DNA of 31,719 nt from UMGS172 sp045648145. Lineage in GTDB: Bacteria; Bacillota; Clostridia; Oscillospirales; Acutalibacteraceae. The position numbers and the translations under genes are program-made. The stretch is from positions 1 to 31,719 of the forward strand of contig JAZRNK010000103.1 of the NCBI GenBank assembly GCA_045648145.1. Reading direction: 5' to 3'. Below, one piece after another: positions 7,567 through 13,600 of the stretch. The notes under the pieces are model-generated. The model was not told the origin of the DNA. It did no database searches and saw only the letters and a list, made by a program, of their open reading frames with translations. Position 1 is the stretch's first letter, and each line of letters begins with the position of its first letter.

Positions 7567-7936
7567 AATTTTTTTCCTTTCTAATTAATATTTTTGGTTT
7601 CTCATAATCTTTTACCATACGCATAAGAATCTCAATCTCGTCTGAACACAAATCACATTTGTCACGTTTTTTTGCAACTTCACAAATCTTATGTAATACA
7701 CCCAGTTCCTTCTCTGACATATAAATTGTATTAGTATGATATCCGGAAACAATGTAAACTCCTCCTCCATAACGACCTGTCTGTGTATATATTGGTTCAG
7801 TTAAACTCAAAGCTTCAATATCTCTGCGTACTGTTCTATCGGAAACGCCGAGTTCAAACGCCAAATTTGAAATTGTTTCATGTCTTCTACGAATAAGTTT
7901 TTTCATAATTTCACTGCGTCTCTCGGCTGTTCCCAT
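7538..7936 (-). CDS. DeoR/HTH_11-type regulator, first gene of the biosynthetic operon
   Basis: A 132-residue protein. An N-terminal winged helix (residues 3-60; ETISNLAFELGVSDRTVRRDIEAL as helix-turn-helix, RYGGGVYI as wing) matches the DeoR/YafY-type HTH. The remainder (MSEKELGVLHKICEVAKKRDKC) is a short helical part lacking the usual C-terminal sugar-phosphate or WYL sensor domain, so it is small for the family. AAAGGAGG precedes the ATG at 7936. As first gene of the operon, with an inverted repeat about 40 bp upstream of its start, it is probably an autoregulatory local regulator (inference). Confidence 0.82.
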   Translation of the reverse strand: MGTAERRSEIMKKLIRRRHETISNLAFELGVSDRTVRRDIEALSLTEPIYTQTGRYGGGVYIVSGYHTNTIYMSEKELGVLHKICEVAKKRDKCDLCSDEIEILMRMVKDYEKPKILIRKEKNYEQKRKTTI

Positions 7937-7976
7937 TTTTCTACCTCCTTTCTATGCAATCAGTTTAGTTTTTAAT

Positions 7977-7995
7977 TAGGACAAAACATGTCCTA
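7977..7995. promoter_or_regulatory. Inverted repeat, candidate operator of the biosynthetic operon
   Basis: TAGGACA and TGTCCTA form two perfect 7-bp arms around a 5-bp spacer. The site lies between the upstream terminator (8015-8069) and the regulator's ribosome binding site, the only space for the operon promoter. It suits a dimeric winged-helix regulator such as the adjacent gene product. No convincing -35/-10 pair could be fixed. Confidence 0.45.
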
Positions 7996-8014
7996 TTTAA
8001 AAATAAAATTTTCC

Positions 8015-8069
8015 AAAAAAAAGAACCTGACAAATTAATGCATCACAACAGCATTAATTTGCCAGGTTC
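8015..8069 (-). terminator. Rho-independent terminator of the zinc-ribbon gene
   Basis: A 19-position stem (8023-8041 with 8051-8069) pairs at 18 positions around a 9-nt loop. On the minus strand it is followed at once by eight T residues (complement of 8015-8022). It insulates the biosynthetic operon from the gene upstream. Confidence 0.88.
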
Positions 8070-8121
8070 ATCTTGATTATTTAACAAGTCCAACATATCT
8101 CTTCGGCTACATCTATTAAAT

Positions 8122-8328
8122 TTAAACCACTTGTTCTTTTTTTGCAGATTTATTTGTTAAAATACTATTATCAAATCCAACCGATGCTTGAAAACCACAT
8201 TCTGTAAAAGTTATCTTTATATACTCCTTACATTTTGGACATCCGCACTCCAAATAAGAACCACAACTTCCTTTAAACAAAACTCGTCCGCATATAGGAC
8301 AACTTGCAACAAATATCAACTGTTCCAT
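8122..8328 (-). CDS. Com-like zinc-ribbon protein
   Basis: A 68-residue protein with two CxxC pairs, CPICGRVLFKG and CGCPKCKEYI, in the order and spacing of the Com/zinc-ribbon family first known as a translational activator in phage Mu. The start at 8328 is chosen because GGGGG lies about 6 nt upstream; the longer in-frame start at 8448 would run through the Xre promoter region. It is divergent from the Xre gene and ends at a strong terminator. Com-like proteins are common in prophage-derived regions of Firmicutes. A nucleic-acid-binding role is inferred from the zinc ribbon. Confidence 0.7.
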   Translation of the reverse strand: MEQLIFVASCPICGRVLFKGSCGSYLECGCPKCKEYIKITFTECGFQASVGFDNSILTNKSAKKEQVV

Positions 8329-8381
8329 AAAATACCCCCTATCAATTAATCGACACAATTCATCAAAATTCGACAAAAGTA

Positions 8382-8410
8382 TTGACATACAAATCTTCAA
8401 ATGATAAAAT
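8382..8410 (+). promoter_or_regulatory. Sigma-A promoter of the Xre/ImmA-type pair
   Basis: TTGACA (8382-8387) and TAAAAT (8405-8410) are separated by 17 bp. The predicted leader to the Xre start at 8506 is about 90 nt and contains the three direct repeats. Confidence 0.85.
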
Positions 8411-8411
8411 G

Positions 8412-8481
8412 TTAATCGGAAGTTAATTGCAAAATTAATATACAGCAAAATCGGAAGTTTGTCAGTAGTTAATCGGAAGTT
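8412..8481 (+). repeat. Three direct repeats, operator-like, just downstream of the Xre promoter
   Basis: ATCGGAAGTT occurs three times (cores beginning near 8415, 8450 and 8472). The first and third share the longer TTAATCGGAAGTT. The first copy abuts the -10 box. The placement fits autorepression by the Xre-family protein encoded next. Confidence 0.65.
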
Positions 8482-8505
8482 TTTGTATGTAAAGAGGTAA
8501 TTATT

Positions 8506-8952
8506 ATGACATTTGGTGAGAAATTAAAAGCTGCACGACTTGCTCAAAACCTATCTCAAAAAGAATTATCTAAAAAAACCGGTATATCAGAACGTTCTCT
8601 TTATACCTATGAACAAGCAAGTATATTACCTCGTGGAGGTAATATACAAAAATTAGCTGATGCATTAAATATATCGGTCACCTACCTACTTGATGAAAAT
8701 GAACATAATACACAAAAAAATATTAATCATGATACCTTTCTGCCTCACATACAAGGAAAATATGGACATCGTGGTATAAATGAAGTAAAAGATATTTTAT
8801 CAAAAGCCTCCGCATTATTTGCGGGCGGTGAGCTTGATGAAAAAACAAAAGACATATTCTTTCAGTCTCTCATGGAGTTATATCTTGATTCTAAAGAAGA
8901 AGCAAGAGCAAAGTTCTCATCTAACAAGCGTGTACGAAGAACGAAAAAGTAA
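8506..8952 (+). CDS. Xre-family helix-turn-helix regulator
   Basis: The 148-residue protein begins with a Cro/CI-type HTH (residues 5-60: KLKAARLAQNLSQKELSKKT, SERSLYTYEQ, then ALNISVTYLLDE). The C-terminal half (from about 80) has no recognised domain and ends in a basic tail. AAAGAGG precedes the ATG at 8506. It has a consensus promoter and three direct repeats in its leader, and an ImmA/IrrE-type peptidase gene follows. In ICEBs1 and many prophages such a pair forms an induction switch in which the peptidase cleaves the repressor. Here no integrase, capsid or transfer gene is in view, so it is a remnant or a stand-alone stress switch. Confidence 0.9.
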   Translation: MTFGEKLKAARLAQNLSQKELSKKTGISERSLYTYEQASILPRGGNIQKLADALNISVTYLLDENEHNTQKNINHDTFLPHIQGKYGHRGINEVKDILSKASALFAGGELDEKTKDIFFQSLMELYLDSKEEARAKFSSNKRVRRTKK

Positions 8953-9016
8953 CTTTTGTCCCATTTATAGTACAATACAAGTACTATAATTGTTTTAACA
9001 AAAGGAGATGGTTTCA

Positions 9017-9535
9017 ATGACGAATTATGAATATATTTTAGACAAGACAAATTTGCTTGTTAAAAAATATAGTACACGTGACCCTTTTCAATTATGTAAA
9101 GAGTTAAACATTCATATTTGGTACAGGGATTTAGGTGACTCATTGAAAGCATTTTACTTCTACCACTCAAGAATGAAATATATTGTAATCAACGAGCAAG
9201 TAGAAGAACCCATGAATAAAGTATTATGCGCTCATGAATTAGGACATGCTATATTGCACGGGCAACTAGCCACTATGAAAAGCTTTCAAGAACTCAAATT
9301 GTTTGAGTCAATAGCTCCAACTGAATACGAGGCAAATCTATTCGCTGCCGAACTGCTTATCGACGATAACACTTTAATTGAACTTTTAAACAATTCCGAT
9401 ACGTTTTTTAATATTGCATCAGAATTATCAGTTCCTAAAGAAATACTTGATTTTAAATTCAGATTATTAAAAGCTAAAGGGTATAATTTTAATATTCCTA
9501 TAACATCGAAACATAATTTTTTAAAGGATAATTAA
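9017..9535 (+). CDS. ImmA/IrrE-family metallopeptidase
   Basis: The 172-residue product contains the zinc site HELGH (residues 73-77, within VLCAHELGHAILH) and a following Glu-rich helix (PTEYEANLFAAELL) that supplies the third ligand in this family. The start at 9017 is preferred because AAAGGAG ends 9 nt before it; an in-frame ATG at 9008 directly abuts that site. It lies 64 bases behind the Xre gene in the same direction, so co-transcription is likely. Expected role: site-specific cleavage of the partner Xre repressor in response to a signal (family knowledge, not shown here). Confidence 0.9.
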   Translation: MTNYEYILDKTNLLVKKYSTRDPFQLCKELNIHIWYRDLGDSLKAFYFYHSRMKYIVINEQVEEPMNKVLCAHELGHAILHGQLATMKSFQELKLFESIAPTEYEANLFAAELLIDDNTLIELLNNSDTFFNIASELSVPKEILDFKFRLLKAKGYNFNIPITSKHNFLKDN

Positions 9536-9540
9536 ACAGA

Positions 9541-10164
9541 TTATTCTATCACACTCAATAAATTTTGTTTTAATAAAGATGGTTCATTCAGTTTGTCAGT
9601 TGCTCTGCCGTAGTCATTCCACTTTGTTGGTTGTGCTTCTCCGAATCTTTGATAATGAACTACCTCTCTTTGACGTAAAAAGCGAATTACGTCTCTTACG
9701 TCGGGGTCGTCAGCACAATATCTCAAAATGTTGTCATAGGTTGTTCTTGCCTTTTGTTCTGCCGCCATCGACTCATGCAAATCGGTAATCGGGTCACCCT
9801 TTGATGCTAAAGCCATAGCGTTAAAAGGTGTTCCCGATGCTGCCTGCGGATAAACACCGGTTGTATGGTCAACAAAATATGCGTCAAAGCCGGCTTGATT
9901 GATATCCTTTTCACTTAAATTTCTGGTCAACTGATATACGATTGTTCCGACCATCTCAAGATGTGCAAGTTCTTCCGTTCCGATGTCAGTAAGAAGACCT
10001 TTTAACTCGGCGTAAGGCATCGAATATCTTTGGCTTAAATATCTTAAGCTTGCACCGATTTCACCATCGGGTCCGCCATACTGGGAAATTATGAGAGAAG
10101 CAAGCTTGGGATTGGTTTGTTTGATATTAATCGGATACTGCAATTTTTTCTGATATTGCCACAT
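9541..10164 (-). CDS. cotJC: Spore coat protein CotJC, manganese-catalase family
   Basis: This 207-residue ferritin-like protein has Glu and His metal-ligand segments typical of manganese catalases: GTEELAHLEMVGT, then AEQKARTTYDNIL and REVVHYQRFGEA. It is the last gene of cotJA-cotJB-cotJC. AAAAGGAGG precedes the ATG at 10164, 1 base beyond the cotJB stop. In Bacillus the CotJ proteins enter the spore coat from the mother cell under sigma-E. Its presence supports an endospore former. Confidence 0.95.
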   Translation of the reverse strand: MWQYQKKLQYPINIKQTNPKLASLIISQYGGPDGEIGASLRYLSQRYSMPYAELKGLLTDIGTEELAHLEMVGTIVYQLTRNLSEKDINQAGFDAYFVDHTTGVYPQAASGTPFNAMALASKGDPITDLHESMAAEQKARTTYDNILRYCADDPDVRDVIRFLRQREVVHYQRFGEAQPTKWNDYGRATDKLNEPSLLKQNLLSVIE

Positions 10165-10422
10165 TTAGTTTGCCTCCTTTTCCCACGGCCACGGATCGTT
10201 TATCCAATCAAAGCTCATATCACCAAAATCGGCGGCTATGGTCAACGGACCATACTGCGCCTCATACTGCTTTACGAGTTCAAGGTATCTCTTGCGATAC
10301 ATTTGAAATTTTTCTAAAGCCGCCATATCATCGGTATGCGTATCAAGAAACATAGCACACTCTAATAAGGCAAACTGTGCAGCCGAAACTGCATCACGCA
10401 ACTTTTTCTTTGATAAATCCAT
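10165..10422 (-). CDS. cotJB: Spore coat protein CotJB
   Basis: An 85-residue protein with the family's helical start (SAAQFALLECAMFLDTHTDD) and conserved C-terminal tail (SFDWINDPWPWE). The ATG at 10422 shares one base with the cotJA stop (TGATG overlap), so translation is coupled; a GTG at 10425 is an alternative start. Middle gene of the cotJ operon. Confidence 0.95.
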   Translation of the reverse strand: MDLSKKKLRDAVSAAQFALLECAMFLDTHTDDMAALEKFQMYRKRYLELVKQYEAQYGPLTIAADFGDMSFDWINDPWPWEKEAN

Positions 10423-10640
10423 CACTTCATCGCTCCCGTAAACTTTCCATAGAAAGGTTTTTCCAATTCGCAGAACAAGGTTCCCCTCTTTAATGCTTCC
10501 TCTTCATTAAATAAATTCCTGAATTTTTGCATTGGAACATAACTCATGGCAAGCGGCAACATATCAAGCTGTGTGTTTGAAAACGAATCATTATCGTCAA
10601 AGCCGATGCTCATGAAGTCTTTAAATTTAAAATCTGCCAT
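10422..10640 (-). CDS. cotJA: Spore coat-associated protein CotJA
   Basis: A 72-residue protein with the CotJA core PLAMSYVPMQKFRNLFN followed by EEALKRGTLFCELEKPFYGK. GGAGTGGAG precedes the ATG at 10640. It is the first gene of the operon and is believed necessary for assembly of the other CotJ proteins. I found no clear sigma-E promoter in the 195 bases upstream. Confidence 0.93.
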   Translation of the reverse strand: MADFKFKDFMSIGFDDNDSFSNTQLDMLPLAMSYVPMQKFRNLFNEEEALKRGTLFCELEKPFYGKFTGAMK

Positions 10641-10795
10641 ATAAACTCCACTCCGCTACGCATAAAAGCATAGTAATATTTTTATTGTCAAATTTATAGC
10701 AAGATTTAATGAATGTCATAAACCCGCTACAATACATAATATGTTTTAAAAAATTAATGTTGAAAATATTAAATTTTATTATTTTAAAAAAACAC

Positions 10796-10824
10796 TTGCA
10801 TTTTTAAAACACTTATGCTATTAT
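10796..10824 (+). promoter_or_regulatory. Sigma-A promoter of tRNA-Pro
   Basis: TTGCAT (10796-10801) and TATTAT (10819-10824) are 17 bp apart, 11 bp upstream of the tRNA 5' end. Confidence 0.75.
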
Positions 10825-10835
10825 ACTTGAGGTAT

Positions 10836-10912
10836 CCGGGTGTAGCCCAGTTTGGTAGAGCGCTTGAATGGGGTTCAAGAGGCCGTGAGTTCGACTCTCG
10901 CCACTCGGACCA
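10836..10912 (+). tRNA. tRNA-Pro (GGG anticodon)
   Basis: The 77-nt gene has a 7-bp acceptor stem (CCGGGTG with CACTCGG, one G-T pair), T8-A9, a D arm containing GGTAGAG, a CTTGA/TCAAG anticodon stem with loop ATGGGGT giving anticodon GGG, T arm GTGAG-TTCGACT-CTCGC, discriminator A and an encoded CCA. The D stem has one mismatch. A promoter and a terminator flank it directly. Confidence 0.95.
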
Positions 10913-10926
10913 AAATGCATCAAAGA
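10875..10926 (+). repeat. 52-bp direct repeat, copy 1 (3' part of tRNA-Pro plus start of its terminator)
   Basis: These bases, from the 3' side of the anticodon loop to within the terminator stem, recur exactly at 11108-11159. The similarity continues at about 96% through the rest of the terminator. A repeat made of a tRNA 3' end is the usual form of an integration (att) duplication. Confidence 0.9.
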
Positions 10927-10951
10927 CGAAAGTCTTTGGTGCATTTTTATT
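10913..10951 (+). terminator. Terminator of tRNA-Pro
   Basis: A 15-position stem (10913-10927 with 10932-10946) closes on a GAAA tetraloop and is followed by a T-rich run. It begins at the base after the encoded CCA. Confidence 0.88.
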
Positions 10952-10995
10952 TTATGTGCATAAACGGGCTCTTGAACCCGAGAGGGTCTGAGCGT

Positions 10996-11022
10996 AAAAA
11001 AACAGTCCTGCGGACTGTTTTT
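10996..11022. terminator. Bidirectional terminator-like hairpin in the tRNA-Pro repeat spacer
   Basis: ACAGTCC and GGACTGT (11002-11008, 11012-11018) form a 7-bp stem with a 3-nt loop, with A residues before and T residues after. Two more hairpins follow: 11046-11064 (8-bp stem, AAA loop) and 11084-11102 (8-bp stem, GAA loop). No gene explains them. Confidence 0.6.
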
Positions 11023-11107
11023 AGCGAAGAGCGGCGAGACGGGTACCAAACGCAAAGCGTTTGGTCGCTTGAGCCATTAGTATGCGTCAACGAAGTTGAT
11101 GCAGACG

Positions 11108-11159
11108 TCAAGAGGCCGTGAGTTCGACTCTCGCCACTCGGACCAAAATGCATCAAAGA
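11108..11159 (+). repeat. 52-bp direct repeat, copy 2 (orphan tRNA-Pro 3' end)
   Basis: Identical to 10875-10926 and followed by a complete second terminator hairpin (to about 11190) with three base differences from copy 1. No tRNA 5' half precedes it, so it is not a functional tRNA gene. Confidence 0.9.
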
Positions 11160-11193
11160 TAAAAGTCTTTGATGCATTTTTATTTTATATAAC

Positions 11194-11224
11194 AAAAAAC
11201 CGGCAGTCTTTTGACCGTCGGTTT
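11194..11224 (-). terminator. Terminator of ptsH
   Basis: A 12-position stem (11197-11208 with 11213-11224; one mismatch and one G-T) is followed on the minus strand by T residues. It lies 32 bases past the ptsH stop. Confidence 0.7.
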
Positions 11225-11256
11225 AATTTGTTTTAATTTATATAAATTACGGGATA

Positions 11257-11520
11257 TTATTCTGCAAAGCCTGACTCTACTAAAGCGATAAGGCCATTTA
11301 CTGCCAACTGCTCGTCGCTACCGTCAGCAATAATACGGATAGAAGTACCACCAACGATACCGAGTGAAAGAACACCAAGAAGGCTCTTTGCGTTTACACG
11401 GCGCTCCTCTTTCTCAACCCAAATTGAAGACTTAAACTCATTAGCCTTCTGAATAAAAAAGGTTGCAGGACGTGCATGAAGTCCAACCTGATTCTGAACA
11501 ACTACATCTTTAACGAACAT
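11257..11520 (-). CDS. ptsH: HPr phosphocarrier protein
   Basis: The 87-residue protein has the active-site block GLHARPATFF with His15, phosphorylated by PTS enzyme I. It also has the regulatory block NAKSLLGVLSLG with Ser46, the HPr-kinase target in Firmicutes. Having both residues marks it as HPr rather than Crh. AAAGGAG precedes the ATG. It has its own promoter and terminator; enzyme I (ptsI) is not next to it, as in many Clostridia where ptsH is monocistronic. Confidence 0.95.
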   Translation of the reverse strand: MFVKDVVVQNQVGLHARPATFFIQKANEFKSSIWVEKEERRVNAKSLLGVLSLGIVGGTSIRIIADGSDEQLAVNGLIALVESGFAE

Positions 11521-11598
11521 AATAATATCTCCTTTAAAATTAGCTTTTTAATTAAAACTACCTTTGCTTACATACTATTTCTTTTAAGCATTGCCAAC

Positions 11599-11628
11599 AT
11601 TATATACTAACTTATGCATGATAGTCAA
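11599..11628 (-). promoter_or_regulatory. Sigma-A promoter of ptsH
   Basis: On the minus strand TTGACT (11628-11623) and a perfect TATAAT (11604-11599) are 18 bp apart. The leader to the ATG at 11520 is about 70 nt. Confidence 0.82.
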
Positions 11629-11755
11629 GAACTTGTGACCACCACCGTTCAAAGTTTTCTTAAAACGACAAAATTAAACAAGTAATATATTTTTTGTTTG
11701 TACATTTTAAACACAAATTTATAGCAATTTTGTATTAAATAGCAAATAATGGATA

Positions 11756-12436
11756 TCACTTTAACAAATCGGGGCGCATTTTCTGTGTGACCTCGAGTGA
11801 TTTTTCCTTTCGCCACTTTTCAATATTAGCGTGATGACCGGACAAAAGAACATCCGGCACCTTTATATCATGCCAAATTTCTGGTCGAGTATACTGAGGA
11901 TATTCTAACAATCCGTTAAAATGACTTTCTTCTGTAAAACACACGTCATCCGATAATACACCCTTAATCATACGACAAACGGCATCTGTTACAACTAATG
12001 CAGGAAGCTCGCCACCTGTTAAAACAAAATCGCCTATCGATATTTCTTCATCAACAATTTCGTCAATAACGCGTTGATCGACACCCTCGTAATGACCACA
12101 AAGCAAAACGACTCTATCCATTTTTGAAAGCCTGATTGCATCACTTTGTTTAAAGGTTTTACCTTTTGGTGACATATATACAAGGTAAGGTTTTTCCTCA
12201 CCCTCGTTATAAAGACTTTTAAAACAGTTATAAATAGGCTCGGCTTGCATAACCATGCCCATTCCGCCACCGTAAGGCGCATCATCAACACGGTTGTGCT
12301 TATTACCGGCAAAAAGCCTTATATCGTGAGTTTCTACCGTTACAACTCCCGCTTTTCGCGCTCTACCTATTATACTTTCATCCAAAACTTTTTCGCACAT
12401 TTCGGGAAAAAGTGTTAAAATATCAATTCTCATCAT
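11756..12436 (-). CDS. trmD: tRNA (guanine-N1)-methyltransferase TrmD
   Basis: The 226-residue protein is of usual TrmD length with MRIDILTLFPEM at the start, DDAPYGGGMGMVM, LLCGHYEGVDQRV and the SAM-binding trefoil-knot loop IGDFVLTGGELPALVV. It methylates G37 of tRNAs with a G36, including tRNA-Pro, using SAM, which prevents +1 frameshifts. AAAGGA lies 8 nt before the ATG at 12436 (ATG 12433 possible). It overlaps rimM by 14 bases. rplS, which usually follows trmD, is not here: the next gene is ptsH. Confidence 0.97.
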   Translation of the reverse strand: MMRIDILTLFPEMCEKVLDESIIGRARKAGVVTVETHDIRLFAGNKHNRVDDAPYGGGMGMVMQAEPIYNCFKSLYNEGEEKPYLVYMSPKGKTFKQSDAIRLSKMDRVVLLCGHYEGVDQRVIDEIVDEEISIGDFVLTGGELPALVVTDAVCRMIKGVLSDDVCFTEESHFNGLLEYPQYTRPEIWHDIKVPDVLLSGHHANIEKWRKEKSLEVTQKMRPDLLK

Positions 12437-12938
12437 CAAAAATTCCTTTTGGTGGTGTAATTTTAATAATTTCGTTGTTTATATCAACAAATTTTACAAA
12501 TTGAGGGATATTTGGCAACAAATATTCCTTACCGTCGCTCGTAATGTGCCAAACGTCATTTGCACCCGTCTGCGAAACGTCGCTAACAATACCGTACAAA
12601 AAATTGCTTTCGGTGTCATAAACACTGCAGCCTATTATATCATCAACAAAATATCTACCCTCTTCAAGTTTACAATCCTTGCGGTCAATAAACAAAATTT
12701 TACCGCGCAAGGCTTCTGCAGCCTCAATGGTATCAACACCCTTTACCTTTATAAGACAAATGTTGCCATGCGCTCTTGAGAAGGTTATCTTGATAGATGT
12801 CTTTCCAAAATCATCTAAATATAAGGTTTTAAATTGAGTTAAAAAATCGGGACTGTCACACCACGGTTGAACACGCATTTCACCTTTAATGCCGTGCGTA
12901 CCGACAATTCTACCCGTTTCAATAAATTGACGTTTCAT
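12423..12938 (-). CDS. rimM: Ribosome maturation factor RimM
   Basis: A 171-residue protein with the N-terminal RimM domain (FIETGRIVGTHGIKGEMRV) and a C-terminal PRC-barrel (GRYFVDDIIGCSVYD, YLLPNIPQFV). It binds S19 in assembling 30S subunits. The start at 12938 follows TTGGAGATAAT; a longer in-frame start at 12980 runs through a hairpin and is unlikely. Sits between khpA and trmD as in most Firmicutes. Confidence 0.95.
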   Translation of the reverse strand: MKRQFIETGRIVGTHGIKGEMRVQPWCDSPDFLTQFKTLYLDDFGKTSIKITFSRAHGNICLIKVKGVDTIEAAEALRGKILFIDRKDCKLEEGRYFVDDIIGCSVYDTESNFLYGIVSDVSQTGANDVWHITSDGKEYLLPNIPQFVKFVDINNEIIKITPPKGIFDDEN

Positions 12939-12958
12939 ATTATCTCCAATTATGCAAA

Positions 12959-12988
12959 GCCCCTCATGCAAAATACGCAATGAGGGGC
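12959..12988. other. Intra-operon hairpin between khpA and rimM
   Basis: GCCCCTCAT and ATGAGGGGC form a perfect 9-bp stem with a 12-nt loop. On the minus (transcribed) strand only a short TTT follows, so full termination is doubtful; on the plus strand GTTTTTG follows. It may attenuate or protect mRNA between the upstream ribosomal genes and rimM-trmD. Confidence 0.55.
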
Positions 12989-13016
12989 GTTTTTGCCGGT
13001 TAAACCGGACGCCGCA

Positions 13017-13250
13017 TCAATCAATTTCTACGGCAATTTTTTCATTGTTACGATTTGCAGCGGCACGCATTACAACGCGGATAGCCTTTGCAATTCTTCC
13101 CTGCTTACCGATAACTCTACCCATATCTGCTTCAGCAACATGAAGATGATATACAATTACACCTTCTTCGTTAGGCTCGTCAACGGTAACAGTTACGCTC
13201 TCCGGTTCAGAAACAAGACCGGAAACAATGGTAACTAACAATTCTGTCAT
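13017..13250 (-). CDS. khpA: KH-domain RNA-binding protein KhpA (YlqC family)
   Basis: A 77-residue single KH domain: MTELLVTIVSGLV at the start and VIGKQGRIAKAIR as the GxxG loop (GKQG). In Firmicutes it pairs with KhpB to bind RNA. The ATG at 13250 has AGGAG 9 nt upstream; ATG 13256 is too close to that site. It lies 23 bases behind rpsP. Confidence 0.95.
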   Translation of the reverse strand: MTELLVTIVSGLVSEPESVTVTVDEPNEEGVIVYHLHVAEADMGRVIGKQGRIAKAIRVVMRAAANRNNEKIAVEID

Positions 13251-13273
13251 TTTCATTTTCTCCTGACGCAACA

Positions 13274-13513
13274 TTAAAGAATATTGTTCTTTGTAAGAAG
13301 GTCCTTAACTGTGTCAGTAGGCTGAGCTCCGTTAGAAATCCACTTCTTAGCCTTATCAGCATCAATTTTAACGGTTGCGGGCTCGGTCATAGGATTGTAA
13401 TAACCGATTTCCTCGATAAAACGACCGTCACGGGGATATCTTGAATCTGCAACAACTACACGGTAAAAAGGAGCTTTTTTAGCACCCATACGGCAAAGTC
13501 TGATTTTAACCAT
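13274..13513 (-). CDS. rpsP: 30S ribosomal protein S16
   Basis: The 79-residue protein opens with MVKIRLCRMGAKKAPFYRVV and contains DSRYPRDGRFIEEIGYYNP, the S16 signature. AGGAGG precedes the ATG at 13513; the frame could open at 13522 but without a ribosome binding site. Part of ffh-rpsP-khpA-rimM-trmD. Confidence 0.98.
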   Translation of the reverse strand: MVKIRLCRMGAKKAPFYRVVVADSRYPRDGRFIEEIGYYNPMTEPATVKIDADKAKKWISNGAQPTDTVKDLLTKNNIL

Positions 13514-13600
13514 TATCTGCACCTCCTAAAATAAAATTATATAAATTGATTGTGTTATATCGCTTTCTGCTAAGCAAAAGGACAAACCTCAATTAATTTA

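Noticed and set aside
1..9540. CRISPR array or restriction/toxin system in the accessory region
   Set aside because: I looked for regularly spaced repeats and defence-gene motifs; only the three operator-like repeats at 8412-8481 were found, too few and too unevenly spaced for CRISPR.
7538..10912. Genomic island bounded by tRNA-Pro and extending left over the biosynthetic operon
   Set aside because: Elements entering a tRNA 3' end lie downstream of it, here to the right; the cotJ operon also separates the two regions.
11108..11159. Second tRNA-Pro gene
   Set aside because: Only the 3' part is present; no acceptor 5' strand, D arm or anticodon can be found upstream.
10813..11195. Three frames of 80-89 residues over the tRNA-Pro repeats
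   Set aside because: They are antisense or sense readings of the tRNA copies and hairpins (SGESRTHGLL is the usual false protein seen opposite tRNA genes).
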